Source of the DNA: a filamentous cyanobacterium CCT1
Lineage (GTDB): Bacteria > Cyanobacteriota > Cyanobacteriia > Phormidesmidales > Phormidesmidaceae
Assembly (NCBI GenBank): GCA_003017855.1
Contig: PYER01000011.1
Location: forward strand, 1 to 53,189
Direction: 5' to 3'
DNA: 53,189 nucleotides
The notes under the pieces are model-generated. The model saw only the letters and a list, made by a program, of their open reading frames with translations, was not told the origin of the DNA and did no database searches. A program made the position numbers and the translations under genes. Positions 17,525-26,246 of this stretch are shown here, piece after piece; positions within the stretch are counted from its first letter, which is position 1; every line of letters begins with the position of its first letter.

Positions 17525-18775
17525 TCACATCTCTGACTGCTTTGGCAGGTACAGGGTAAAACAGCTGCCGTGATCAATCTCAGAGGCCAGAGTAATGGTG
17601 CCGCCGTGGAGCCGAGCAATCCGCTGCGACAGGTGCAGACCCAGGCCATGGCCCGAGCGGGCCTGGTTGCCCTGGCGGAACCACTCAAACACCGCCTGCT
17701 GCTCGGCCTCGGGCACGCCAATACCGGTATCGGTGACGCTGACCCATACCCAGGCCGAGCCCTTGCCGTCAGGCAGGTCTACCTCATCTGGCGGGCGTGA
17801 GGTGGTGCCGATGGTGGCCGTCACACTGCCGGTGTCGGTAAATTTAATGGCGTTGCCGATCAGGTTGGTAATCACTCGGCGCAGCTCTAAGTGGTCACCG
17901 GGCACGACAAAGGCATCGTTGTCCAGCGTCGCTGTCTCGGGAACGGCCTTGTCTAGGGCTACAGGCCCAGAGTCAGCGGCAGGCGATCGCAGGCTGCTGT
18001 CGCGGGCAGTAGGCGGTACGGCATCGACCCAGTCAGAGCGACATAGCAAGCAGGTCAGCCCTTTTTCAGCCGCCATTGGGGCGAGCTCCATGACCACGGC
18101 CTCGGTCAGCTTAAACAGGTCAACCGGCGACAGGGTCAGGGCTTTGTGCCCTGCCTCGTGGCGGTACACTTCCAGCAGCGTATTCACCATACTGAGCAAG
18201 TGGCGGTTGCTGTCGACCACAGTAGCGATCGCGTGTTTGCCGTCCTCGGGCATGGGGCCAAAGGCATCGCCCTCGCACAGCTTCAGCATGCGGTTGGCGG
18301 CCACCAGCGGGGTGCGCAGGTCGTGGGTGAGACGAGCCACAAAGTCGTCGCGCTGACGAATCATATTGGACTGGGCGTCTATGCTGCGCTTGAGTCGCAA
18401 CAGCGATCGCACCCGCGCCCGCAGCTCGTTGACATCCACCGGCTTGCGGATAAAGTCATCGGCTCCGGCGTCTAGCCCCTGCACCAGGCTTGACTGGTCG
18501 TGGGCGGTAATCAGCAGAATGGGAATGTAGGGCAGGGTAGGATTGTCGCGAATACGCTGGGTGACAGCATAGCCATCGAGCCCTGGCATCATGACATCGA
18601 GCAAAATCACATCGGGCGGCGTCTGCCCTACTACCTCTAGAGCCGCCTGACCACTCTCCACGCAGGTAATGTGATACTCGGGGTCATCCAAAATAGACTC
18701 GATCAGAAACAGGTTGTCTGAAGAGTCATCTACAGCCAGGATGGCATAGGGTTCATGGGAAGGATCCGGAGGCAT
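17525..18775 (-). CDS. Response regulator-histidine kinase hybrid
   Basis: A 416-residue signalling protein. An N-terminal receiver domain (AILAVDDSSDNL... with phospho-acceptor Asp in VILLDVMMPG, and Lys in FIRKPVDVNEL) is followed by HisKA (DFVARLTHDLRTPLVAANRML, His acceptor). A C-terminal HATPase carries the N-box VITNLIGNAIKFTD, G1 VTDTGIGVP and G2 SGHGLGLHL. A low-complexity insert lies between the H and N boxes at about residues 250-285. There are no membrane segments, so the protein is soluble and its input probably comes by phosphotransfer to the receiver. Confidence 0.93.
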   Translation of the reverse strand: MPPDPSHEPYAILAVDDSSDNLFLIESILDDPEYHITCVESGQAALEVVGQTPPDVILLDVMMPGLDGYAVTQRIRDNPTLPYIPILLITAHDQSSLVQGLDAGADDFIRKPVDVNELRARVRSLLRLKRSIDAQSNMIRQRDDFVARLTHDLRTPLVAANRMLKLCEGDAFGPMPEDGKHAIATVVDSNRHLLSMVNTLLEVYRHEAGHKALTLSPVDLFKLTEAVVMELAPMAAEKGLTCLLCRSDWVDAVPPTARDSSLRSPAADSGPVALDKAVPETATLDNDAFVVPGDHLELRRVITNLIGNAIKFTDTGSVTATIGTTSRPPDEVDLPDGKGSAWVWVSVTDTGIGVPEAEQQAVFEWFRQGNQARSGHGLGLHLSQRIARLHGGTITLASEIDHGSCFTLYLPKQSEM

Positions 18776-19092
18776 TATTTAGTTAAACTATCGGTGCGGT
18801 GCTCTATGGCTATAGTACCGAGAACTCCGAGTACCGAGGTCCAATGGTACAGAGGGAGAAAAAGGTTTAAGAATGCAAGAACCTAATCTTAGAAATGCCA
18901 CAGGAGTTGCCCACTAACCTCTATCCGAGGGAATAGCTTCAGTTCCATACCCTAGTGCGCCAGTATCATGAGGGCTAACGCCCAGCAATCAGGCCCTCAA
19001 TGCCGGTAGCCTGTGGGCGACAGCTACCGGCCAATTCACTATCCAAGAACTGGCGACAGGCAGTCAGCACCGCCCCAATCGGCCAGCTCCAT
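18776..19092. other. Gene-free interval
   Basis: 317 bp between two minus-strand genes. I see no tRNA, repeat or strong terminator. The half next to 18776 must hold the promoter of the sensor kinase gene. Confidence 0.4.
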
Positions 19093-20343
19093 TCAGGTCA
19101 TCGTAAACAGCTCAAGGGTCTGGGCTCGACCGCGCAGAGCATGTTGCCCAAGCGATCGCAACGGAAACGAACCCGCCTGCTGCTGAGTTGTTTCGCTCAC
19201 CAATAGAGGATGGCCCAGGGTTTTGGTCAGCGCTTCCAGCCGGGCCGCTACGTTGACCGTATCGCCAATCACGGTAAACTCTAGCCGCCCGACAGTGCCC
19301 AAACAGCCGGCCACTACCGGACCCGAATGTACCCCTACCCCCATCGCCAGCGGTGAAATTTGCTTCACCTCTCGCACCATGGCAGCGGCGGCGGTCAGAG
19401 CGCTGCGGGCATGGTTCTCTAGCGGGTCGGGGGCACCGAATACTGCCAGCATGCCGTCGCCCATAAATTTATCGACCCAGCCCCCGTGGCGCTCGACGAT
19501 AGTGGCCAGCACCCCCTGGTAGCGATTGAGAAAATCGAGCGCCGCCTGGGGCTCCAGGGACTCAGCAAAGCGGGTAAACTCGCGCAGGTCCGTCACCACG
19601 ATCGTCACGCTGCGTTTCTGGGGCTGCTGTAGCAAATCCAGGGGCGACTCAAAGGCGGCTTCCACCACCGCTTTGGGTAAAAACTGGGCCATTAGCACCC
19701 GCCCCGACTCATTCTTGACCTGGCGGCGCACTATCACCGCTATTCGCATGCCCAAAAAGCCAGTGCCAAAAACAGTAATCCCGGCGAATAGCGCCAGCGC
19801 CAGATTGAGCTCAAACAGCACCGCCGCATAGCCAAAATTGACCAGGGCCAGCAGCGAGGTGAGCAGGGCGGCGCGACGGCTGAGCCGCAGCCCCCCAGAC
19901 ACGGCCACCAGGCTGCAAAAGGCCACCACGTTGGTCACAATCAGCGGCTGGGTTGCCCCCATCACCCGCCAAATATTAGTGATAAAGGCCCACAGCAGCA
20001 GGTTGTCAAAAATGGGGATAATCACCTGCCAGCGCTGCAGGGCTTCCATGGAGAGGCCCTGGCGCAAAATCACCACCAGCCCCAGGGCAAAGAGGTTGGC
20101 ACAGACGCTGATAATGACCACCGTAGGGGGCACGTAGTCTTTGCCCAGCAGCACCTGGGGAAACAAAAACACCGCTACATCCAGCAGCAGCGAAATAAAT
20201 AGCACCCCAGCCCGCACGTAGGCCAGCAGCAGCTCATTGCGGTGCGCCTCCTGGGATACCACCTGGTTGAGCGCCGCTTGAAGGGTGACCTGGCGGGAGG
20301 AAGTATTGATCAGAGGAGCGCCAGAGGGGCTTTGAAAGGTCAT
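19093..20343 (-). CDS. Membrane-bound adenylate cyclase (class III)
   Basis: A 416-residue protein. The first ~200 residues have about six membrane helices (VLFISLLLDVAVFLFPQV to AGITVFGTGFLGM). The class III cyclase domain starts at SVTIVVTDLREFTRFAE, with metal Asp in VTDL and the second in KFMGDGMLAVFG. The base-recognition Asp is in EFTVIGDTVNVAARLE, which favours ATP over GTP. The Asn-Arg pair (NVAAR) stabilises the transition state. It makes cAMP at the membrane. Layout and length are normal for cyanobacterial Cya-type enzymes without extra sensor domains. Confidence 0.92.
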   Translation of the reverse strand: MTFQSPSGAPLINTSSRQVTLQAALNQVVSQEAHRNELLLAYVRAGVLFISLLLDVAVFLFPQVLLGKDYVPPTVVIISVCANLFALGLVVILRQGLSMEALQRWQVIIPIFDNLLLWAFITNIWRVMGATQPLIVTNVVAFCSLVAVSGGLRLSRRAALLTSLLALVNFGYAAVLFELNLALALFAGITVFGTGFLGMRIAVIVRRQVKNESGRVLMAQFLPKAVVEAAFESPLDLLQQPQKRSVTIVVTDLREFTRFAESLEPQAALDFLNRYQGVLATIVERHGGWVDKFMGDGMLAVFGAPDPLENHARSALTAAAAMVREVKQISPLAMGVGVHSGPVVAGCLGTVGRLEFTVIGDTVNVAARLEALTKTLGHPLLVSETTQQQAGSFPLRSLGQHALRGRAQTLELFTMT

Positions 20344-20515
20344 CTCCAGGGCGGGGTGAGGGGCGACACAGTAGCGATGCGATGTCCCTGATTGTCAACG
20401 GCGGCCTGGGCCGTCAACCACCGCCCGCCTGCCTCTATTAAAACATGGCCCCCGATAGCCTCCATGGCCCAACTGGCTGGAGTCCATGCCTGCAAGCGCG
20501 CCCCTGGGTCGATCG

Positions 20516-20971
20516 CTAAGAGCTGGCGGCCACAATCTCGAGCTGGCCAACCATACCGGCTTCGGCATGGCCCGCGATCGCGCAGTGCAGCTCATACCGA
20601 CCAGGACGCTCGGGCACAAACACCCACTCGGCGATCGCCCCTGGCTTTAGCTCTAGCTCGTGAATGGCGCCTTTGACCTCTACCCCGGCGGCCTGCACCT
20701 TTTGCGACCAGATGCCGTCAGCAAAATCTTTGGCGGTAAAGTAATGCTTCTCGGGGCTGGGGTTGTCGAGCACCAGCCTGTAGCGCTGGCCGACCACAAA
20801 CTGCATCTGGTCGGGCTCAAAGCGCAGGCTGCCGTCAGCGGTGCCCAGGTGAACCGTAAGGGAATCGGCGGGGGCGGCGATCGCTTCGCCTGGGTGGACA
20901 GCAAACCCTACCATCAGACCCAAAACCAACGCCATGAGCAGGTTTTGCAATGCCGCCGCTAACTGATGCAT
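20516..20971 (-). CDS. Exported cupredoxin-like copper protein
   Basis: A 151-residue secreted protein. Residues 1-33 form a signal peptide (MALVLGLMVGFAVHPGEAIAAPA). The rest is a cupredoxin fold with a likely type I copper site: His in SPEKHYFTA, then Cys-x4-His-x4-Met in LHCAIAGHAEAGM near the C-terminus. The ligand set His, Cys, His, Met is complete. Probably a periplasmic or lumenal electron carrier; the partner is unknown. It differs from plastocyanin in size and loop lengths. Confidence 0.85.
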   Translation of the reverse strand: MHQLAAALQNLLMALVLGLMVGFAVHPGEAIAAPADSLTVHLGTADGSLRFEPDQMQFVVGQRYRLVLDNPSPEKHYFTAKDFADGIWSQKVQAAGVEVKGAIHELELKPGAIAEWVFVPERPGRYELHCAIAGHAEAGMVGQLEIVAASS

Positions 20972-21003
20972 GACGCCTCTATTTCCTAACGCTGTGCCAG
21001 TGC

Positions 21004-21573
21004 CTACAGGTACCCCAGCGGCAAATCGTCGGGATACACCGTCTTAAACGGTTCTGTCTTGAGGGATTCTATCGCACGCTGAGTAGTTGGCCCCATAATG
21101 CCGTCGATGGCTCCGCTGTAAACCCCCACCCGCTTGAGGTAGGCCTGGAGCGCCTTAGTGCGGTGCTGCAAATCATGCCAGAGCGTATCGACCCAGGTTT
21201 GACCAATAATTCGCCGTAGCTTACTCTGCTGCTGCTTAAACGCGTCCTCGGGCAGCAGCTCAAGCTGCTCGCCGACCCAGCCGTCGGCCTCGTCGAGCCA
21301 AAAGCTGAGCAGGGGGTCATCCACCGCCTGGGCCAAAATCTGGCCCAGGTGAGTTTCATCTTCGGCGGAGAGGGTGGGCTGTAGGGCCAGCGTACAGTAG
21401 GCAATCAGAGTAGGGCGGTGCTGCCGCAGTGCCTGCCGCAGACTGTCTAGAGGACATTCCCCCTGGGCCTCAAGCAAAGCGGCCAGCGAGGCATCGGGGG
21501 CACCGGAGCCTGCAACCGTGAACGAATCGTTTGGGGCTACCGCTGAAGGTGCCGTTGCGGGTTCTGTGTTCAT
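21004..21573 (-). CDS. Peptidoglycan-binding-domain protein
   Basis: A 189-residue protein with a C-terminal peptidoglycan-binding type 1 motif (LQAYLKRVGVYSGAIDGIMGPTTQRAIESL). The preceding region (residues ~30-130) is acidic and alpha-helical and not recognised. There is no signal peptide, so export is uncertain. It is 32 bp downstream of the cupredoxin-side region but separated by its own start; co-transcription is possible. Confidence 0.75.
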   Translation of the reverse strand: MNTEPATAPSAVAPNDSFTVAGSGAPDASLAALLEAQGECPLDSLRQALRQHRPTLIAYCTLALQPTLSAEDETHLGQILAQAVDDPLLSFWLDEADGWVGEQLELLPEDAFKQQQSKLRRIIGQTWVDTLWHDLQHRTKALQAYLKRVGVYSGAIDGIMGPTTQRAIESLKTEPFKTVYPDDLPLGYL

Positions 21574-21895
21574 TACTCCTCGCGTGCCTTTGTAGAGAAA
21601 GTAGGTAAACCAGGGGTGCTGGTGGGGCTTGCGAACTCGTGCCCATCTAAAGCACAGACCAATCGGACATCCAGCCGGTATCGACCTGCTGACCTGCCCA
21701 TTGCACCAGTCAACCGCTCAGCCTCAGACAACGGGGGCTACCCCTGTCGATGAACCTAGCGATCGCCGCGCTAGTGTATTAGTGACCTGGAGTTTGGGGT
21801 TGTGACAGGAGAGTGTTATATTTCTTAAGATCTTTTTGGGCGGCAGTTTCCGCAATTTGCACTGTCACATTGGAGCAGCTTATATCACTTGTTAA
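21574..21895. other. Intergenic region with a possible promoter
   Basis: 322 bp between divergent genes. TTGTGACA followed by TTATAT near 21797-21820 could be a sigma-70-type promoter for the sigma-like factor gene downstream. Nothing else stands out. Confidence 0.35.
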
Positions 21896-22621
21896 GTGAG
21901 TGATGCCTCACCTAACGCCCAAGGGAATATGAGCCAATCCGACGATCCTAGTGGTTTTAATGAGTTCCGCTTGCCCGCCGATGCTCCAGCCCAAGACGTT
22001 TTCGATCAGGCGCTGAGTGACATTCTCGGCAAAGACAATCCCCATGCCTACACTATCCTGAGCGCGATTCAGAGAACCCTCAACCAGTATCACCTCAACA
22101 CCCAGTACGAAGCCTACGAGATTCTGCACGAGGCTTACCTGCGGGGCAAAAAAAAGCTCCAGGCAGGGGAGGTGATTCGCAACCCCTACGCCTGGCTCAA
22201 GGCGACCGCGTTTCACGTCATCTATGAGCGCAAGCGCAAGCACCGAGCCAATGCCACCGACCCCCAGGTGATCGAGGCGGCCCTGCCCGACCCCCGCCTT
22301 AACCTGATGCAGCAGCAGATTATTGTCGAAGAGCTTGATCTGCTCTACGCGGCGCTGCGGCTGCTCAATCAGGAAGACCCTGAAGCCACCTGCCTACTCT
22401 ACCTGCGTACCGTGAGCGACTGGTCGTGGAGCCAGATCAGTCAGTGGCTGATTGCCGAGGGGCATGCCGCCGCCACCGAAGCCGCTCTGCGCCAGCGGGC
22501 TTCACGGGCCAAGCGACGCCTGCGAGACATTTTTTGGCAAAGTATCTGCCAGGAGGTGCCTCGCCTGAGTTCGCCGTCTGCCCTGGACGAACCGTCGCCC
22601 CTGAGCAAGCGGGGGCGGTAG
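21896..22621 (+). CDS. Sigma-70-like (ECF-type) transcription factor
   Basis: A 241-residue protein read here from a GTG start (VSDASPNAQ); an in-frame ATG at 21929 is an alternative. The region-2-like part is YEAYEILHEAYLRGKKKLQAGEVIRNPYAWLKATAFHVIYERKRKH (DEAY... and NPYAWL patterns). The region-4-like part is EDPEATCLLYLRTVSDWSWSQISQWL...LRQRASRAKRRLRDIFW. This is the layout of a sigma-70 family member. No anti-sigma gene is adjacent. Its promoter targets cannot be inferred. Confidence 0.7.
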   Translation: MSDASPNAQGNMSQSDDPSGFNEFRLPADAPAQDVFDQALSDILGKDNPHAYTILSAIQRTLNQYHLNTQYEAYEILHEAYLRGKKKLQAGEVIRNPYAWLKATAFHVIYERKRKHRANATDPQVIEAALPDPRLNLMQQQIIVEELDLLYAALRLLNQEDPEATCLLYLRTVSDWSWSQISQWLIAEGHAAATEAALRQRASRAKRRLRDIFWQSICQEVPRLSSPSALDEPSPLSKRGR

Positions 22622-22693
22622 CGCGGCCAAGCGGTGGCAAGGTGCCCCCCAGAGCGGCATGATGGGGGTGGCGCTAGCACGGGGACATTGGCC

Positions 22694-23410
22694 ATGGACA
22701 ACCTTTTGACACGGATGCGTAACTCTAAACTGCTGGTGTGGGGCATTGTTGGGGCCCTGGTAATTGGTCTGCTGATTCCGCTACTGCTGCTGGTGCCTCG
22801 GCGCAACCAGGCCAGCCCCCCCGATAGCCCCGAAGCCCACCAGGCCATTGTTACCGACGTAATTATGTCGAAGGATCGGGCCAGCCTGATTGGGTCTTCG
22901 GCCACGAAGGGCAACCCCAACGCGCCGATTGTGCTGTTTAAGTTCTCAGACTTTGAGTGCCCCTACTGCGCCGTGGCAGCGGGCAACATGAAGGAGTTTG
23001 TAGGCAACCACGAAAACGACCTTCTCTACGTCTACAAGCATTTTCCGCTCACCCAAATTCACCCGGAGGCGATGCCGTCGGCCAAGGCAGCCTGGGCGGC
23101 GGGTCAGCAGGGGCAGTTTTGGCTGTACCACGACGGACTGTTTGCCAACCAAACCCGCCTGGGCGAAGACCTTTACGTTGAGCTAGCCGAGGCCATGGGG
23201 CTGGATATGGAGCAGTTTAACCGCGATCGCGCCAGTGCCGAGGCCGAAGCCGCCATTCAGGAAGACCTGGCTCTGGCCGAACAGCTCCAGCTCCAGGGCA
23301 CACCCTCGTTTATCATGAATGACCTGCTGATTCCGGGCGGTGCGCCGCCCCAGCTCTTTGAGGAGATCTTCACCCAGATCAACGCAGCTATCAAGAGCCA
23401 AGAGCAGTAG
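22694..23410 (+). CDS. DsbA-family thiol oxidoreductase
   Basis: A 238-residue protein started at MDNLLTRMRNSKLL, which opens a single N-terminal membrane helix (LVWGIVGALVIGLLIPLLLLV). The DsbA-like thioredoxin fold has the active site FECPYCAVAAG (Cys-Pro-Tyr-Cys) and the cis-Pro loop QGTPSFIMND. It probably oxidises or isomerises disulfides on the periplasmic or lumenal side. It follows the sigma-like factor by 72 bp on the same strand. Confidence 0.9.
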   Translation: MDNLLTRMRNSKLLVWGIVGALVIGLLIPLLLLVPRRNQASPPDSPEAHQAIVTDVIMSKDRASLIGSSATKGNPNAPIVLFKFSDFECPYCAVAAGNMKEFVGNHENDLLYVYKHFPLTQIHPEAMPSAKAAWAAGQQGQFWLYHDGLFANQTRLGEDLYVELAEAMGLDMEQFNRDRASAEAEAAIQEDLALAEQLQLQGTPSFIMNDLLIPGGAPPQLFEEIFTQINAAIKSQEQ

Positions 23411-23788
23411 AGCCGATATGCCAGTTAACTGTGCCAGTTGGGGCGCTGCCTGCTAAACCTGCCCTGTTGCCTGCTTTTAGGGCGGCGGCGATCGCCGTCT
23501 CCAACCCCTATCTCAAGCCCACAAATCCTTGCTAGACAGAGGTTTGAGAAACTTGCAGCGTTTTCTAAACTGTTCCGTCAGTATCACCCACTACACAAAG
23601 TGTCATGGCCTCGCTAAAGGGTACCTAGCCCCCAGCGCTACAACAGTGTCATGGCGAAAGCGAAGACAACTGCTTCACCGCCATCCCCATCCTGACCGAA
23701 TGGATTGACTCTCACATCGCGTTGGCCGTTTGGATGGGCCGTTCAACAACACAGTCAACAACACACAGTTTGCATTTGGAGAATGACC
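23411..23788. other. Gene-free interval before the beta-barrel gene
   Basis: 378 bp with a long leader in front of the beta-barrel protein. The decamer AGTGTCATGG occurs twice (near 23600 and 23647). A HIP1 site lies near 23489. No RNA family is recognised. Confidence 0.4.
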
Positions 23789-24265
23789 ATGAAAATCCGT
23801 TCTATCGCCGCGATCGCACTGGGTATCACCGCCGCTTCTATGGCCGCTCTGCCGATGGCCGCTAATGCCCAAAACGCCAGCACCGACTACAACTACGTTG
23901 GCGCAGGCGTCGGCATCGGTGACGACATTGGCCTCTCGATCAACAGCAAGGTAACGGTCGCTGACAGCGTCTCGGTGCGCCCCGGGGTCATCAGCGACCT
24001 CGACTTCAGCGACAATGGTGAAACCGTCTTTCTGCTGCCTGTCACCTACGACTTCAACCCCGTTACCGAGAACGGTCGTCTGCTGCCCTACGTGGGTGGC
24101 GGCCTGGCAGTCTCGACCGAAGGCTCTACGTCCGTCGGTCCTATGCTGACCGGTGGGGTTGACTACCGCATCACCGAGCGCATCGTCGCCAATGGTGCTG
24201 TCAACGTGTCGTTCTACGACAACACCCAAGTCAACGGCTCCGTCGGTCTGGGCTACACCTTCTAG
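23789..24265 (+). CDS. Small outer-membrane beta-barrel protein
   Basis: A 158-residue exported protein. The start is the second of two ATGs, because GGAGA lies 7 bp before it and too close to the first. The signal peptide is MKIRSIAAIALGITAASMAALPMAANA. The mature part alternates short strands with aromatic/hydrophobic periodicity and ends in NGSVGLGYTF, the C-terminal phenylalanine signal of outer-membrane barrels. An eight-strand barrel is likely. Function unknown. Confidence 0.75.
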   Translation: MKIRSIAAIALGITAASMAALPMAANAQNASTDYNYVGAGVGIGDDIGLSINSKVTVADSVSVRPGVISDLDFSDNGETVFLLPVTYDFNPVTENGRLLPYVGGGLAVSTEGSTSVGPMLTGGVDYRITERIVANGAVNVSFYDNTQVNGSVGLGYTF

Positions 24266-24306
24266 GCCCTAGACCGCCTGTAAATCAACCGTTCTAAACC
24301 AGCAAC

Positions 24307-24347
24307 AAAAGGGATCGGCGGCATGTCCACCGATCCCTTTTCTTTTG
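24307..24347 (+). terminator. Rho-independent terminator after the beta-barrel gene
   Basis: Stem AAAAGGGATCGG / CCGATCCCTTTT around the loop CGGCATGTCCA, followed by CTTTTG. It lies 42 bp downstream of the stop codon. Confidence 0.85.
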
Positions 24348-24372
24348 CTGATCTTTAGAAAACAGTCCCTAA

Positions 24373-24512
24373 CCTGCATTATTCATGAGCCGACTGAAAG
24401 GTTCGTCATTCCCGCAAAGGGGGGAATCCACTCTGGAGTAAGTTGCCTCTCATGGATTCCCGTTGCCACGGGAATGACAGCCGCTGATGGCCAGTTTCGT
24501 GAATAATCCGGG
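24373..24512. repeat. MITE-like repeat carrying a REP-type hairpin
   Basis: A 140-bp element with inverted ends CCTGCATTATTCATGA / (complement) CCCGGATTATTCACGA, flanked by CTAA on both sides (24369-24372 and 24513-24516). Inside, 24405-24478 is a hairpin module that starts GTCATTCCCGC and ends in GGGAATGAC. A related module lies in the repeat at 41.9 kb. No coding capacity. Confidence 0.75.
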
Positions 24513-24725
24513 CTAAAGCAAGGTGCACTTGCGTAACATTGCTCTCAGTCATCTCGACTAACCTCGCCTAGGTTGGGATGATTGTGGGGTTTGGAGGTTG
24601 GCCGCCGCTGAGGTTCAGTGTCGCTGGCCATTCAAGATGACTTGGAATCGCTGGCCGCGAGTTATTGTGAACCCAAATGTTACTCCTCAACGAGTTGTGA
24701 CCGTCTTTTTTGATCGGAGAGTGAA

Positions 24726-24947
24726 ATGAAACTGGTTGTCCACAAAGACGACGATGCTCTGTACCTGCGGCTAGACGATACAGCTATTGTCGAATTTGAA
24801 GAGGTCAGTGACGGAATTATTCTTGACTACAACGCTGACGGCAAGGTGGTCGGCATCGAAATGCTTTACGTCAGCCAACGCAGCCCCAATTCCTGGCAAC
24901 AGATTTTTGTGAGTTTAACCATAAGCTTACCAAGTATGGAAGCATAA
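24726..24947 (+). pseudogene. DUF2283 gene cut at its 3' end by the transposon
   Basis: The first 59 codons are a typical DUF2283 protein (MKLVVHKDDDALYLRLDD... EVSDGIILDYNADGKVVGIEMLYVSQ). At 24908 the Tn7-like element begins, and the frame then reads 12 transposon-encoded codons to a new stop at 24947. Removing the element and one ATTTT copy joins codon 60 to sequence at 40189, which reads ILLKTTYI and stops at 40210. The original gene therefore had 67 codons. The core domain is intact, so a modified protein may still be made. DUF2283 function is unknown. Confidence 0.85.
24903..24907. repeat. Target-site duplication, left copy (ATTTT)
   Basis: The five bases just outside the left TGTG terminus, identical to 40184-40188 at the right end. 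Five-base duplications are the rule for Tn7-like elements. Confidence 0.9.
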
Positions 24948-25051
24948 AGGGACCTCACAAAGCTCTCGATTCATTGTCATCTCGTCAGCTGTCTGACGCC
25001 TTATGGAAGCATAAGTTTACCAAGAGTACAGTTTGGAAGCATAAGCTTACC
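24913..25051 (+). repeat. Left-end site array (four TnsB-type sites)
   Basis: Four related 17-19-bp sites: 24913-24931 (terminal, GTTTAACCATAAGCTTACC), 24938-24954 (diverged), 25005-25021 and 25035-25051 (GGAAGCATAAGCTTACC). All point the same way and are unevenly spaced, as in the left end of Tn7. They are assumed to bind the TnsB part of TnsAB. Confidence 0.85.
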
Positions 25052-25091
25052 GAAAGTTCGAGAGCTACTGCCCCGTATCCTTCAATCAAAC

Positions 25092-25128
25092 ATGGCCTGG
25101 ACGCTAAGAAACTTAACGTCCAGGCCAT
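25092..25128. terminator. Long perfect hairpin inside the left end
   Basis: A 12-bp stem (ATGGCCTGGACG with its complement at 25117-25128), then one mismatch and four more pairs (TAAG/CTTA) around the loop AAA. A TTTCT tail follows on the plus strand. It lies 40 bp inside the last left-end site and may block transcription entering from the host. Confidence 0.6.
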
Positions 25129-25245
25129 TTCTATAGCTTCTATAGCGGTTCTCGATGGCGTAACGAACCTAGTAATACTTGGCAACACATATATTGCACG
25201 AGCAGCTTGATGTTGAGCCGGGGTCTATAAGCTGTCAGGAGGCTT

Positions 25246-25515
25246 ATGGCCAGAGAAGAAGACTTTACGACAGTCAAGGCAACTCGGAGGAGACCCCAAA
25301 CCGTTCCCTTCCCATTGATCAAGCTTAACAGTCATCCTAATAACGATGAATGTGAACCTTACCAGTGTGAGCTAGCCAGGAGCATTCCCATAATGCCTCA
25401 TTCAATAGCCCTTTATGCAATGCCAAGAAATCGACTTAATAAATCCAATACCTTTGCCAATTTTTTAGCAAGCTTACATAAAGGGGGTTTGGGGGATGCC
25501 AATTTAGAGGACTGA
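25246..25515 (+). CDS. Possible small protein in the left-end region
   Basis: An 89-codon frame preceded by AGGAGG three bases before the ATG. The sequence (MAREEDFTTVKATRRRPQ...) matches nothing I know. Its tail is read through a AAAGGGGGTTTGGGGGAT stretch that looks like a common intergenic cyanobacterial repeat. Coding status is doubtful. Confidence 0.2.
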   Translation: MAREEDFTTVKATRRRPQTVPFPLIKLNSHPNNDECEPYQCELARSIPIMPHSIALYAMPRNRLNKSNTFANFLASLHKGGLGDANLED

Positions 25516-25676
25516 GAACTTTAAGAACGGAGGAATTGAACTCTTTTCATAGTCCTAGCTCTCCATTACTGCTCAAGGACTGCAGTCAAAGCTTCTTTCG
25601 TTGAGTAACTTGCAACCATTTTTTTATTAAACCTATCTCTTTGAGAGAGTTGCACAGAGCGAGTTGCCTAGTCATT

Positions 25677-25915
25677 GGCTAAGCCTGGCCGTGATTCGCA
25701 CTGCCTTGCAACATGCATTTCGACTGCATAATGTGCCGCATTTGTAGACTTTCCGAATAATGGTTTCCGAATAATGGTTTCCGAATAATGGAACTATTAT
25801 GGAAAACCTCCTCATGGCTAAGCCTGGCCGTGATTCGCACTGCTTTGCAACATGCATTCGACTGCATAATGTGCCGCATTTGTAAACTTTCCGAATAATG
25901 GTATCAGAATAATGG
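25677..25915 (+). repeat. Two ~88-bp direct repeats with 14-bp tandem units
   Basis: Copies at 25677-25764 and 25816-25902 differ by only a few bases (start GGCTAAGCCTGGCCGTGATT, end GCATTTGTARACTTTCCG). Each runs into tandem copies of the 14-mer TTTCCGAATAATGG: three exact units at 25750-25791 after copy 1; one exact and one decayed unit at 25888-25915 after copy 2. They lie in the 1.2-kb gene-poor region in front of tnsAB. Function unknown; iteron-type regulator sites or unequal-crossover products are possible. Confidence 0.85.
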
Positions 25916-26193
25916 AACCCATAAAATACATCCCTAACACATCCCCATAGTTTTTGTTAACTTAAAACCATTTTTTCCGGAATTCATAAAGTATAATTAA
26001 AGCCTGAAACCCTTAAGCATCAGTAGTTTTAGCTCATTAATTTTAGAAAAAGACAAACGATTAAGTAGAAATCAAGGACAAAGTAAACCTTAAGACATGG
26101 ACCTTATTGCTATTAATTAGGATGCCTGGATTTGCCCGATACAAGCAAAAATAATCCCTTCATTTGCGTGCTTAACATAATTTATTGAAAAGA

Positions 26194-26220
26194 TTGACTA
26201 GCGCTTTTTGATCAGATAAT
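26194..26220 (+). promoter_or_regulatory. Possible tnsAB promoter
   Basis: TTGACT (26194-26199) and GATAAT (26215-26220) with a 15-bp spacer, slightly short. They lie 26 bp before the tnsAB start, so the leader would be very short. Confidence 0.4.
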
Positions 26221-26246
26221 GTTTCTCGATATTGAGCGGAGAAGCT

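Noticed and set aside
25677-25915. Reading the 14-bp tandem units as a small CRISPR array
   Set aside because: The units are directly adjacent with no spacers, and the larger repeat has only two copies.
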